Positions 51,111 to 63,524 of a stretch of DNA of 64,000 nt are shown here, in pieces (within the stretch, counting starts at the first letter, position 1; every line of letters starts with the position of its first letter). The notes below the pieces were generated by a model. The model ran no database searches. It saw nothing but the letters and a program-made list of their open reading frames with translations, and had not been told where the DNA came from. The DNA comes from Pilaira anomala. Its lineage: Eukaryota; Mucoromycota; Mucoromycetes; Mucorales; Mucoraceae. The stretch is from contig JAIXMQ010000076.1 in the NCBI GenBank assembly GCA_025716855.1, forward strand, positions 1-64,000, given 5' to 3'. Both the position numbers and the translations under genes were made by a program.

Positions 51111-51748
51111 TTGTGTTGTTGTACTTATCCGTTGCATTCTTATTTTTGAGACTTCAGCTAGTGGACCTCCTCGTGGTTTGTCTTGGGAAACTTTGAATTC
51201 AGAAACTTTTTCTTTCCGGATTGTAAAGGCTAAAGCACTAGTAACTTTTTTTAAATAATTATTGTAATAAAAAAAAAAAAGGGGTAATAAACAAAAAGTC
51301 CAGATTAAACTTATTTTCCTTTGACATGTTGTGATATACATAAATAAACCCATTCTTTTTTAAAGTGTCTTGTCTTTATGTACCATCCAATAAGTTTTCC
51401 TCAAGATTGCCCCAACAAGATTACACTATTTTTTTACAACTAGACTTTTTTTTTATCATTATTATTTATCTTAGCATTTATTATGAAGCCTTTGGTTAAT
51501 GCATAAGCTCAAATGCACCACATAAACTCATCTACACCACAATCAGGAACTCCAAAGGCCAAAAGCCTGCTTTTTTTTTTTTTTTTTTTTTTTTTTGTGG
51601 TGCCCCTTTAAAAAATCGACTAAAAAAAAATTCAATCAAGGTAGGCTTTTTCTCTTGATTTTATTTTTTAATAAATCCATCAATTATATCGTAGTATTAA
51701 CAAAAAACAACCAAACCAACACCTACTCACCCATTGCCTATTCGTGCC
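51111..51748. other. Spacer, nothing recognised
   Basis: About 640 bp with T28 near 51570; no gene. Confidence 0.4.
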
Positions 51749-53200
51749 ATGAGTGAACACCAATCTAACGCAGGAATATCCAGACAAAGGTGGTAACTAG
51801 GGTCTGAATGCTCGAGTCCCTGCACCCATTCGTAAGATTGATAAAGAAGGTAATCGAGAAAGTTTCACCACTCGAGTTCTTTTTGAAACGCCAGCCATTG
51901 CTGCTTACAGCCAATCCAAACAAGTTACATTGATCATTCAAACAGCACTTTCTCGCAAATCAGTTGTTTTCGAATTTCCTTCGACTACATTCAACACTCG
52001 TATTGACGCGTGTAAGCTCATTCTCGAACAGATTGGTCCTATATCGCTCAGGGGTTCTGGAGCAAGCGGGAAACTAATTATTTCGACTGAATTTCGAGAT
52101 ACTCTCCACACAGCTAAGGCTATTCAGCAAGGTGCTACCGTGGACAGCATCCAGTTTTTAAAGCTACACCTTTTAAAGGTACTGCTTCTAGCTCCAGTGA
52201 ATTAATCCGCGTCAATTTAACTTTGATTGTGTACCATGAAGTTGATATTATGACGAAGAAATTGATCAACTCTTTCCGCCACTATGGTAAAGCTGTACAA
52301 ATTAAACAATCACTTCACCATAATATCTTTGAGGGTGAAATTTCAGTACTCTTGGACCGATCTCTCACCGATATTGACACCTGCTTTCCAAGATTTAACT
52401 CGCATGCTTTATTTGGAAGACTGGGATGACTTTGCTCCGGCCAGTTTTAAAGGGGCTCAACCTGTTTGTTACTACTGTGGAAAATCTGGTCATATTAAAA
52501 CAGGCTGTCCTACTTTAACCAAGATGAAATGTTTTATCTGTAATCAGACCGGTCATGCACGACGCCGCTGTAAAGCTTCAGTACCTGTTATCGAAGAAGG
52601 TACTTCCACACAATCGAGTTTTAAGGATGAGTTGGATGAGTTGGATGAGTTGGATGAGTTGGATGAGTTGGATGAGTTGGATGAGTTGGATGAGTTGGAT
52701 GAGTACATCAGACGTACTGCTGCGTTGGGCCCACCTAATTTGAGTGACCAGTTTATGGACTCTGAGGAACAGAATCAGGAGAAGATGGATTCGATAAATA
52801 TTGAGATGAGGGTAGTATTCTTCCGGTAGCTGAGACAGATGTTACTCAACTAGTTAAGCGTAAGAGCTTTGAAAAACTCTCTAGTGTTTCTGGTAACAAA
52901 GAGGATACGATGACAGAAGATATTATGATGTTTGAAGAGGATGTTCAGGACAAAGACACATGTATGTACGTTTATTTCGGGATCCAGCGCTTCTAAGCAT
53001 GCACCAAGTGACATAAGATCGACCATGGATGTAGACCTAGAGATAGAGATTCCAATACAACGATGTGTCAATGCAACGAGGTGTGCAACAACCGATTGTT
53101 GCATTGAAAATACCTTCAACGATCGATGTGCTAGCACACCGATGCCATACCTATCGGGCTCAATGCAATGCATTGTTAAAAAAAGACAATCATAATCCAG
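51749..53200 (+). pseudogene. Frameshifted LINE-type ORF1/gag-like gene with two zinc knuckles
   Basis: Read through shifting frames. The first part (51810-52205, FEFPSTTFNTRIDACKLI) is followed by VNLTLIVYHEVDIMTKKLIN and ISVLLDRS (52205-52375) in a second frame, then AFQDLTRMLYLEDWDDFAPA in a third and two CCHC knuckles: CYYCGKSGHIKTGCP and CFICNQTGHARRRC. A nine-base repeat gives eight Asp-Glu-Leu units (52626-52697). A probable C-terminal region, SASKHAPSDIRSTMDVD, follows near 52985-53035. This layout resembles ORF1 of non-LTR retrotransposons in Mucoromycota. No reverse transcriptase follows; at least two frameshifts kill it. Confidence 0.65.
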
Positions 53201-54432
53201 ACTAATATTTTTTTTTTCGCTTTTATTCCCTTTTAAGAAACCTACCTTAGCTTTCCCTCCCAAATATACAATTTAATAAGCTAGCTGGAAGGATATTAGT
53301 GTTTGTTTGTTTTTTTAGGGAGAGAAAGGGAGAGAAAGAGAGAGAAAGGGCAAAGTTGAATATCTATATTCAGATCAATCTGTTGCACAGTTAGTTGTTA
53401 ATTCCACTTTCCCCTTTACAAACATGGAAAGAATAGACAACAGTATGTATTACACCTTATTTTGGATGTGTTTTTTTTTGTCTATTTGTCGAATTACAAT
53501 TCTTTTTTTTTTTTTTTTTTTTTTTTTTTGTAGTGAATAAATTTATTCATATAAAGAGTTTCTAAAATTTTAAACGACCCATATCGCAGAGGGATGGGGA
53601 GAGATTACTGGTGCAATGGAGAGAACGAGGGGAATGGGGAAATAGTAAAAATAGTGGAAGGGGTAGAAAGAAAATAACGGACAATACTAATCATCATGAA
53701 CTAGACTGCTGTCAAGGAGGTGTATACTTTATATATATATATATATATATTAATCATGGGAAGAAACAACCAAGGGCAAAGGTCCAAATAGGTCTTTTCA
53801 TAGGGCAAGCGCAAAAGAAATGTATTGCATTTTTTCATTGGTACGACATAGAGAGCATAGCATATTGTTACGCCAGTTTATCTGGCAGAGATATTGGCCA
53901 AAGGGGAGTTTGTGACACAGTACGCGGTACCATAAGTGTCGTAATCACAGTAATATCCTTATATTACTTACACATCCTTTCTATACGACTGCACTATTTT
54001 CAACACTGAAAGCTAATAATTACTAATACACAATCAAATGTTATTTATATTCAATACAATCTTCTGGTTATGTCTCAGTGCGATAGCACTAGCAGTATAA
54101 TCAGGTCCTGGATACTTATAAACGTGTTTCCCGCTTTCAGATCGTGATGTATCAAGGTCCTTGCACATATCACCCAATAAACAATACCGAGTCTTAGTTC
54201 CGGATATACAGTCATTAATAAAGGCTTTTTAACTGGCTTGGATAAAGATAAACAGAACGTACGATTAGATTAGAATCTGGTAGAGCAATAACATAGACTT
54301 TTATATTCAGCATTACAATTATATATAGAGACATATTTTATTTAATAAAGATAAAAAGAATATTTTGGCGGGCTGATTGACCTATCTAGTTTTTTTTACC
54401 CACTCTTTATATTTTATTGTGATCAATCTATT
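53201..54432. other. Spacer, nothing recognised
   Basis: About 1.2 kb, with purine repeats (GGGAGAGAAAGAGAGAG near 53320-53350), T32 near 53500 and (AT)n near 53735. A 132-codon frame (53611-54009) is low-complexity and not supported. Confidence 0.4.
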
Positions 54433-54760
54433 TTATATAGCTGTGATTTCAACAATAAGTCTCTGGGCAGCTTCCAGAAACATGATATGAGCGTCTTCTG
54501 AGGTATCACCGTTATCGGATAGGATGAATTCTTGGAGCCGAGCATCCTATAGATGGAGGATTTAAAATGAAACCAACGCGAATCAGTGTTTACCTGCGTA
54601 AGTAGACGTGTTGTAGGAGAGAAATCAGAGTCATTGTTGAACCGGGTTGCTACATAATTCCACCATGAAGAAGACTGTGGATCAGGAGGGTATTCTTGAA
54701 GAATGATAAGCGTATCTCTTAACTGGGTAATTAATCGAGGAAAAGGAGGAGGAGGGGTTT
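54433..54760 (-). pseudogene. Truncated 3' end of an unidentified spliced gene
   Basis: Two coding pieces separated by a 47-bp intron (complement 54547..54593, GTAAAC ... TATAG) join in frame and end at a stop at 54433: SSWWNYVATRFNNDSDFSP from the first and QEFILSDNGDTSEDAHIMF from the second. There is no ATG upstream in frame before a stop at about 54770. The 5' end appears replaced by the repeat-bearing sequence at 54780-54960. Family unknown. Confidence 0.4.
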
Positions 54761-55874
54761 GGGATAGATATTATAATCAAAAGCGACATTTATTTTTTTT
54801 TTAAAAGTATTTCAACCAAGAGCGAAGTTTTATTACTATGACAGCGAAAATGTATTTCTGATTGGATGACATTTTGTTCCTGTGAGAGCGAAGTTTAATT
54901 CCTGATTGGCCGACATTTTAACGACATTCTATTTCTGATTAGGCGACATTTATTGGATCAACTGTATATTGGGGGAAAAGTAATAAATCTGGTTTTCAAG
55001 AATAAAGTACGACATGACACGTGTCAATAATATGTCATTTAAATATTTAATTACTATTTACACCTCCCCTCGTTCATCATATGTAAAAATACATGAGGAC
55101 GCTTTTTAATTTTTTTTTAAAAAAAAAAAGAAATTACCTCATAACTTAATCATTTAGCAATCTTGCTCTTGTCCAAAGAAATACTTACATCAAGATAATA
55201 TACGAAGACAGGAATTGAGTTATCCGGTCTACTATGTGCTATAATACAGTCTGTTTCTTCACGTCTTTTTATAAATATGGAAAGACGGGTGATATCCTTT
55301 TAATTATCATCTGTCATCTGTCATCTCCATTTTTTTTTTTCTAAAGAAACTAGATGTTTACTGTAAAGCTGAAAACTTGATATATTTAAGAGGTAAAAAT
55401 GATGATTAGTAAACTGGCAAAAAAAAAAATTGTTCAGACAATTGTTAAAAAACTTGCAACGCTACTGAAATGAAAAGACGTTGGTATCATTACTGAACAC
55501 CCTGTTCATGCCGTAATTTATGCTGATTAATGATAATTTGACAAAGTGTGAGCTAACACCGCAAGACAGACTCCAGGACTAAAACATTTATTTATTACTA
55601 TATATTACACAAAGACCTTTAAATTTTTTTTATTTATACTATACCAACTTTTTGAAGAGGTTTTGTTAAGGAAGTCTCATGAGTATTCCTGTTATTGAAG
55701 AAGTTTGAAAACAAATGCCTCTATAATATTTTTTTTTCTTGGGTGTGCTTTGTGTATATAATATTTATAAAAATTAAATCAATATGAAAAGAGAAAATCT
55801 ATCACTTTTCTTGTTTACAAGCACAAACAACATTATTTTTCTCGTCTTCATTGATTCGCGCTCTCTTTCTTCCT
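54761..55874. other. Spacer with short interspersed repeats
   Basis: Three to four copies of TGATTGGNNGACATTTT and related GCGACATTTAT lie between 54780 and 54955. Elsewhere T/A runs; nothing recognised. Confidence 0.45.
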
Positions 55875-56222
55875 TTAACTGCTCAAAAAAAAGTTAGCTA
55901 TGTCATGCATTGAAGTTATTTTATTACTTATAAGCTTGGCTGATTTTGCTAAATGGGTCCAATCAACATCAAGGATATACTTTTTATATATGTTAGTTAT
56001 CGTGAATGATGTTTAAAAAAAATTGAATTCACCACATACCAGTTTTCCATCTTTTCTCTTGCTTAAATTCATGAAATTCTTTCTAAGAGTAGACTTTACG
56101 CTGTTCTTACTCAAGATTTTTAATCTCAAACAAAATTCAGCTGTCCCATGATAATTTTCATTAATCACTTGGCTGAATACGATTATGCCGTGAATAGAGT
56201 GTCTTTTTTTAAAAATTTCCAT
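55875..56222 (-). CDS. Possible two-exon small protein, unknown
   Basis: complement(join(55875..55979,56040..56222)), 95 aa; donor GTATGT, branch-like ACTAAC, acceptor AAAAAG, 60-bp intron, phase 0. It starts MEIFKKRHSIHGIIVFSQ and its second exon gives YILDVDWTHLAKSAKLISNK, resembling no family I can name. Lysine-rich, no membrane segment. The clean splice signals favour a real gene or a surviving fragment of one. Confidence 0.35.
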
Positions 56223-57242
56223 TTTTTGTGAAAGAGAATAATTGTTTTCTCTTTTTTTGGCTTAAATAGACATTAGGATATTGTTAACAAAAAAGGTGAT
56301 AAAAACAACTGAATTTATATTCAGTTCATATTCAGTGCTTATTCAGCTGCTTTTTTGATTAAATTTATTTTTTTTTTTTTTTTTATCCACTTTATATTAT
56401 TATAGCTTTTCTGAGGGAATAACGACGGACTTCTTTAATTTTTATTTTTTTTTTTTTGAAATTGAAATTGAAAAATAATAATGAATATGTCAGTGTGGAT
56501 TATGCGCGTAGGGATACATTAAAAAGTTCGAAAAGAAGGTCAATATAGCCTTTGCGACTTCTAATTCTAGTAGGAGTAGACAGATTCTTCTTCTAATCGG
56601 TAAACATGGTAACACTCTTCGTAAAAGAAGCTCAGATACTTCTGTTGTCCCTGGCTTAACGATACTGTCAAAAAAAAAAGTATCATAAGGATGGTCGAAG
56701 GCCCGTGCATAACATACTTCCAGCTTTTATGCGCTTGTCTGTGCAACATGCTCAAAATTATGGTACAGATGACAGTGCTATTAAAAACATGATGGCTATG
56801 ACTATATTTATTTGGAAAAACAAAAAAATGTCACCCCTTCTCAGAATAATAACTAATTGACATCGATTGCTGTAACATAAGTCAAACGTTTCGTCTAATT
56901 ATTTCGCTCGAAAAGACGCCAAAATCCATAGTTTTGACTGAGTAGTTTAGTTATATAATAAAGTTGTGCTATACTTTCTTCTGGTGTTTGAGGTAAAATT
57001 TTCTTTAAAAAAAAAAGGGCACAACAAAACCTTTCCAATGTAATATCTTACAGAGTACTAATAGATGTTGTGGATTTAGATCATTTTAGTATTAACAGAT
57101 GGATCAAATATACGCAGTGAATGTAGACATATAAGTGACATCATTTGGAGAAACTGGAACGTGACTTGGATTACAGTTCGAGTTTCGTTCCTTTGAAGAA
57201 AGAAAAAAAAAAAACTTAATTTGTGTCAAACACTTTAAAACC
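56223..57242. other. Spacer upstream of eIF2B gamma
   Basis: About 1 kb. A minus frame at 56567-56755 has a hydrophobic segment (TILMILFFLTVSL) but no ATG at its assigned start and no family; not called. Otherwise AT-rich. Confidence 0.4.
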
Positions 57243-59221
57243 ATGCTTTTTGAAAAACCCAAGCATCACCACCATCGTGTAAGCGAGTTTCAAGCTGTTG
57301 TACTTGCTGGCTACGGAAGCAGTAACAGGTAAAACGATTTGAATATACTTTTTTTTTTCTTCTCGAAAAAAAAAAAGCTAATATAACCTTTTTTTTTGTT
57401 TGTTAGACTCTATCCTATTTCTGAAGAAGACAATTTACCCAAAGCTTTACTTCCTGTTGGAAACCGACCTGTGATTGCATACACTTTAGAATGGCTCGAA
57501 AAGGCTGGCATTCATGGTAATTTATACGAGATCCAAATTTGTTTGAAGGAAAAAATTTTATACTGACAAAAAAAAAAAAAAAAAAAGATGTCATTGTGAT
57601 TATTCAAGCTATTGGTAACGCGCCACAAAAATTGTCAGCTTATCTTAGAACTTATACTGGAAATGTACACACTCAAGTTGTCAGTGTGGATGAGGATGAC
57701 GAAACAGCTGATGCTTTAAGAACTATCAAGGACAAAATAGATGTATGTATATCTGTAGGGAGAAAGAGAAAGAAAAAGATATTGATGAGAGAGTATTATA
57801 TAGAGAGACTTTATTGTAGTTCCTTGCGATCTCATTACTGAACTTAACCCTCGTGATTTCCTTGACGCTCATCGCGTATACGATCCTACTTTTAGTGCCT
57901 TATTTTATGAGCCTGGATCCACTGAAAGTGCAAGCAAAGACGACGGTAAAAGAGAAAAGAAAGGAACCGAAGATGGAAAATTGTAGGCTGATTGATATTA
58001 TTATTATAGATCTCTTACCTTATGTAGGTATTGATCCTACCCGCAATGCTTTAGTTTATAAGGCTATTCGTTCAGAGGATGATGATTTTTCTATGCGTAT
58101 GTCTTTATTAAATAAGTAAGAGAAAAAGAAAATAGTGATTATGGAAGATATAGATGAGACTAATCAGCAGACAAACACGATTTTAGATTCCCTCGAGTTA
58201 GAGTCCATACAGATTTGCAAGATGCACACTTGTATATCTTTAAGAGATGGGTTATTGATATGGTTGCAGAAAAGGAAAATATTACGAGTATTTCAAAGGA
58301 TCTGATACCTTTATTGGTCAAATGCCAATACCAAAAGAAGTTGATTGAGAGAGAAGAAATTAACAAGTGTGAGTAGCTGGATAAAGAAGAAGGAAAAATT
58401 AAAACTAATAGCTATTGTTATACAGATGCATCTACATATGAAAATTTACTTGCTAATGCACTTGCACTCTCTACAACACAATCAGCTGAAGTAGATGATG
58501 AATTAGCTGATCCTATTAGTTCTAACTTTAAGAGCCCTATTAAAACTTATGTTCATGTTTACCGTGGTGGTTTCTGTGGTCGTGGTAATACAACAGCAAG
58601 CTATAGTGAATTAAATCGTTATGTAAGTTTTTTTTAAAAAAAAAAAATCCTGGTTTTTGTTACTCCTTGTGTATTTATAATGTATACATTTATATATATA
58701 TATATATATATATATAGGCTACAAAGCAGGGTGCTTCGATCACTCGTGTACCTTCTAGTGCAGAAGTTGCACCTAGAACACAAGTGGGTAATGATTCAGT
58801 TATTGGTGAATATACCAAGATTGATGAAAGATCTTCCGTCAAGAAATCTTGTGTGGGAGCACATTGTGTTATTGGCAAGAACGTAAAGATTGCTAACTCA
58901 GTTATTATGGACCATGTAGTTATTGGAGACAAGTACGTATAAATCTATAAGAAATAGAGGAATAAGAAGTAACATGTGATTTCATTATATTTTTTAGTGT
59001 TAAAATTGACGGATGTATTATCTGTAACAATGCAAATATTCAAGAGAAATCTAATATGAAGGATTGTGACGTCGCAGGCGGATATATTGTCGAAAAAGAA
59101 AGTAAGTTGAAAACATAAAAAAAAAAAAAAAAAAGAAAGAAAACGTTGATATTAAAAATCAAATACTTCGATAGGTCAATTGAAGGGAGAGAAACTAGTA
59201 GCCTTTAGAGAGTCTATCTAA
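57243..59221 (+). CDS. GCD1: Translation initiation factor eIF2B gamma subunit (GCD1/EIF2B3)
   Basis: Predicted 443 aa from ten exons: join(57243..57328,57407..57516,57588..57746,57820..57945,58010..58115,58187..58368,58426..58622,58718..58932,58998..59101,59175..59221); human EIF2B3 is 452 aa. It forms the catalytic subcomplex with epsilon for GDP/GTP exchange on eIF2. N-terminal nucleotidyltransferase-like domain: FQAVVLAGYGSS, PKALLPVGNRPVIAYTLEWL, VPCDLITELNP, VRVHTDLQDAHLYIFKRW. The C-terminal left-handed beta-helix carries hexapeptide repeats (VIGEYTKIDERSSVKKS ... CVIGKNVKIANSVIM ... DGCIICNNANI). Exon 3 has alternative donors; the one chosen keeps phase. Confidence 0.93.
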
Positions 59222-59295
59222 TGATCATCTGAGAATAGCATAAATAAATATAATACAACATTTTGAAACCAAAAGTCCAAAATTACATTTCTCAT

Positions 59296-59300
<5 letters not shown>

Positions 59301-59357
<57 letters not shown>
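59301..59357. repeat. 57-bp poly-A tract
   Basis: Uninterrupted A, 80 bp past the eIF2B gamma stop. Confidence 0.9.
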
Positions 59358-59358
<1 letters not shown>

Positions 59359-62300
59359 GCATTTATATATAATAAGATAAGTAGATGTAGAAAAGAATTT
59401 TTTTATTCAAAGTATGCTGTCATGGCACGTACTTAGCATTCCTTCACTTATTATCTATTAAGTTATATTCCACGTGTTCAGAACACAGGTTATATTGTGT
59501 ATTGTTACAATCCATTTAGTATCTTGTTAACTAAATATATACATATGTTTTTCAACTAATATTATATTACTTGCTTGGATGAAACAAAAACAAATCTATA
59601 TAAAAAAAAAGAATATAAAGAAAAGGAATCATTCTAAACAAATGCTAACTAATTTTGTCGTTAGACATAGTACATGTATTCAGTTGCTACAGTCAACTTT
59701 TTCTACTGCATAATAATAAAGTTTTAAAATTGGGTTACGCATATTTCAAACAGTACCGCCAAATAAACATGCAAAATATAGAAATAAAGGACTCTATAAA
59801 CTTCTTGTCATGTAAATATAAAATTTTGCCAAAGATATACTGTGTATACTTAATTAATGTACTTCTGCTTTCAAACTTGTGCAATACTATGTGTGTGAGA
59901 AATACAATTATTATGGCCTAGTCAATTACAAGTTCTATCTCTGCCGAGGCTTTTTTCTTTCATTAAAACTTTTAGAAATAGAACCTTATGACTCGATGAT
60001 GTACTGTACTTTTTCTTTTAATAAAACCATACCTTAAATACGTGTCATGTATCATCAATCATATGCTATGCTTTCTTTTGAAATTACCCACCTCTTTGAC
60101 AAATATTAGCTTCACCATATGATCATTACTATAACGTTCTAATTGGCAATCATATCTTTGTCGCACAAAATACTTGAGTGATATGTAGTTTTCATGCACT
60201 GATCTGATATTATGTAGAGATAATTTATACCCTTGAATATTTCGAATTATGCAGTATACGAATTTCCTATGAGTTCCGTTACAAATCTCATACAGAATAT
60301 CACTTTTGGAGAAAATTATTTTAGGAAGATCCCGATTCAAAGGTTAACGGGTGATTATCCTTTCATTGCTTAAATCAGGTATATAGCTGACACACTTGTA
60401 CAGTTCCTTATTGTTTTTTTTTTAGCTTTCTGAGATTACTTCATTCCATATCACATAAAAGAGCTTAAACGGTTTCCTTGAAACAAAGTGTTTTGGTCGA
60501 CTTTTCATTTAATTTTGTAATTTATTCCATATATGTACATGTAAGGCTCAGCACACAGGCTGTAAAGTGCAACTCTTACTGAAGGATGTCGATTTATAGT
60601 CAACAATGTGTGCAATAACAATTTCTCCTTTAAAAACGTCATCGACTGTTATTTAAAAGCAAAAACAAAAAACAAAAACGCTATCAGTGCCACAAACACG
60701 GCTCACGAATATATAAATCTTTATCAAGTAACATTTGCGGTTATGTTACTCAAAGTAGGAATATTATGCTAGTTAATGCGATAAAAAAAGACATAACGAG
60801 GTCAAGACAGCTCCTTAAACTCGACTGAATTTTAACATGTAGAGTTTCGAACGAAGGTTTCATACAACTATGTACAAGTAAATGCAATTGAGTATAATAT
60901 AACGTGAGCCTAGAAGTTTAATAAAGAACTTTTTGTTAGAAGGAAGACTTATCTCACTTTAAGCTAAAAATTCGGTAAAGCTTTTTAATCATATCATAAA
61001 AACCTTTATTTATTCAATGGAACTTGCCAATGTGCGACTGATAAAATTGAACTCATTCTACAACCTCACCCTATTTAAGTTCATTTATTGCTTAATATAG
61101 CGCATTCTTACAATAAAATACGTCCATATTAATTGTATCACCATGTTTAGTAAGAAAGTTTATCTGAATAACTAAAGAGATACATTTATTGACTTTCGTG
61201 TTAAAATAAATTATGTTTCAAGTTTTAATGATATTGTCTTGATATGCAAGGTAAAGCTTGTCAAATTATATTGTTGTGTAATCGCATCAAGTTTTTTATT
61301 TATTTTTCATGAATTTCTAATTGTTTAAGAATTCAGCAAATCTTTAAAATCTCTACAAAAAAGCTAAAAAATTAAAATGATCGCGTGTAATGAAAAAACT
61401 CTGTCCCCTTCATTTTCAGGGACCATTAATTAATAACACTGTACTCATGTCAAAAAAAACAAGGCTTAATGTCTTTTTTGACAGATGGAATATGTTTCAC
61501 ACTTAATATGTTGGAAACATTAGAGAAAAAAAAATTATGCATTCAGTAATGTATGTAGATAGTAGGTTTTTGCAAACGGGTTTTTTTTTTCTTTACGTCT
61601 GTATAATTATGACCACGTAATATTTGGTGCATGTTTATACATGTTATACGAGAATACGTTATTATATCACTCCAGTTTTTTCTTTCGTTGTCTTATATCG
61701 TTTAGCCTTTTATCTCATGTTTTGTATGCTTGTACCCCTGATTAGTAATAAAATCATAAAACTTTAATCTAAATTGTTTATGTTTACCAAAAAAAAATAG
61801 CCTTCACATAATTTTTAAAAGAAAAAAATATACATCTCTATTAATTTACTGGTAGCCAATAAAGAAGCACTCGATGAATAATAAAGTCCAGGGTAAAAAG
61901 ATCGACTTTGGTACTTTACTATTTTGGAACGGGTGGGAAATATCTAAACTCACTTATGTGTCGTACCAACAAGTTAATTTTGTACAATTGTTGTACAAAT
62001 GATAATGTTTTATATGCTGTGCAGTAAGATAAGCATTAATCTTTTGAAACTACATTATCGTCCTCTATCTTTGTTTACACTGTTAGATTTGCATATTTAA
62101 TCGTTATGACCGGATTCCAATAAACGTTTCAATTTTTTAAAGCCAAGAGTTGTGAATTAGATATTTCCTTTAAAGCAATTATAGCGGATACAGAACTCTA
62201 CTTTTTTTTTTCGGTCTCTCGTTTAGCAGTAGTGGTTGAAGTAATATTAGTAACAAGTATTTTCTAAATATGTCTTCTAAAAATGTATATTAGTAATCTC

Positions 62301-63411
62301 AGGTTACATTCATGTCAAATCGATTCTCGAAAATGCTTTATATGGGAGCCAAAACGCTGGTCCCGATATTTTATGGGATCATATTGGTTTTTTTTTTCTT
62401 TTTTTTTAAAAAAAAAGTAAATATATATATTTGAAAGAAATAGAAAACTAGTAGAAAGTTAAACTTTGATAAAAATTTAAACAATGCCTTTTATCAGAGT
62501 ATACAAACAGACAAAAAAGTGTTATACCAAGATAAGAAATTTTCTGACATGCGAATAAATAGATAAAAAATGGAAGAAAAAAAAAAGATTATAATATGAT
62601 GTAGCTAATAACATGACTATTTCGACTGAACGCATTACATATTTTTTCTCTCGGTTCTCAATCAGTAAATTGTATGTGTTACTTTGTTTATTTTTTTTCC
62701 TTTTCAAGAAAAAGATTTCGCACGATACATCCTATGAAATTGTTTGCAATGGTCATTGATTTGTCAGAACAAGTCCCCTGGGAAGGTTTGTGGTCGCAAC
62801 TGATTTGCTTTTGCTAAACTCCCTCCCCCCCCCCTTTTTACATTGCGGGGATAACCTGTTATATCTTATCCAGCATTAGGATGCATATATTTCTCCAAAT
62901 GAATGCAATAAATATGTCAAAAAATCGCAAAAAATATAGAATTTAATTAAAGGAAATGACCCGGACTCATTGGCACTAATTTTTTGTATATCTAAATATC
63001 AATTGATTGAGATAACTAAATTGACTATCGGAATCACTCCAGGCATAGAGAGTCGTTGTTTTAAACATACTTCTTTTTGCTTTTTCGTGGTCTGAGGCTA
63101 GTAATGACAAATAATTGTTTATCTGTCTCTACTAAACCAATTTTGTGAGAATTAAATAATTTATCGTTATGATAAGATGATAACCTCTTTTATTCTAACA
63201 ACTATAAAAGAGCAGGTATACTCCATGTCAATTTTAATAATGCTAATATATGTTATTCTTCCAATAGGAGTTTGAGTATAATACGAAACTTGTTATGCGC
63301 TGGATTTACCATGATTCATGTACTTGATGTGTTTTAAACTCCTATTCCACAACAGTTATTATTGGTCTTGATTTGTCACTGTCCATAAACTATTCAAGTG
63401 TTTAAAACATA

Positions 63412-63418
63412 TATAAAA
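63412..63418 (+). promoter_or_regulatory. TATA box of the copper amine oxidase gene
   Basis: TATAAAA about 107 bp upstream of the ATG; a further CTATAAAAGAG lies at about 63203. Which is used is unknown. Confidence 0.5.
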
Positions 63419-63524
63419 GGCACTTGGTTTTTGCATTTTGTTTATGTTTTTTTTTCTTAAACTTTTAACCAAGTTATTTTTTTTTTCTCTTGCTTTCTTA
63501 CCCCTGATTAATTAATATCACAAT

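Larger units (their letters stand above)
59222..63524. other. 4.3-kb spacer, nothing recognised
   Basis: AT-rich, containing A57 at 59301-59357 and many short T/A runs. Frames at 59655-59921 (+) and 60059-60340 (-) have no recognisable content or start context. No RNA or repeat was supported. Confidence 0.45.

Noticed and set aside
53611..54009. 132-codon plus frame
   Set aside because: Low-complexity start, (AT)n inside, no recognisable domain or splice context.
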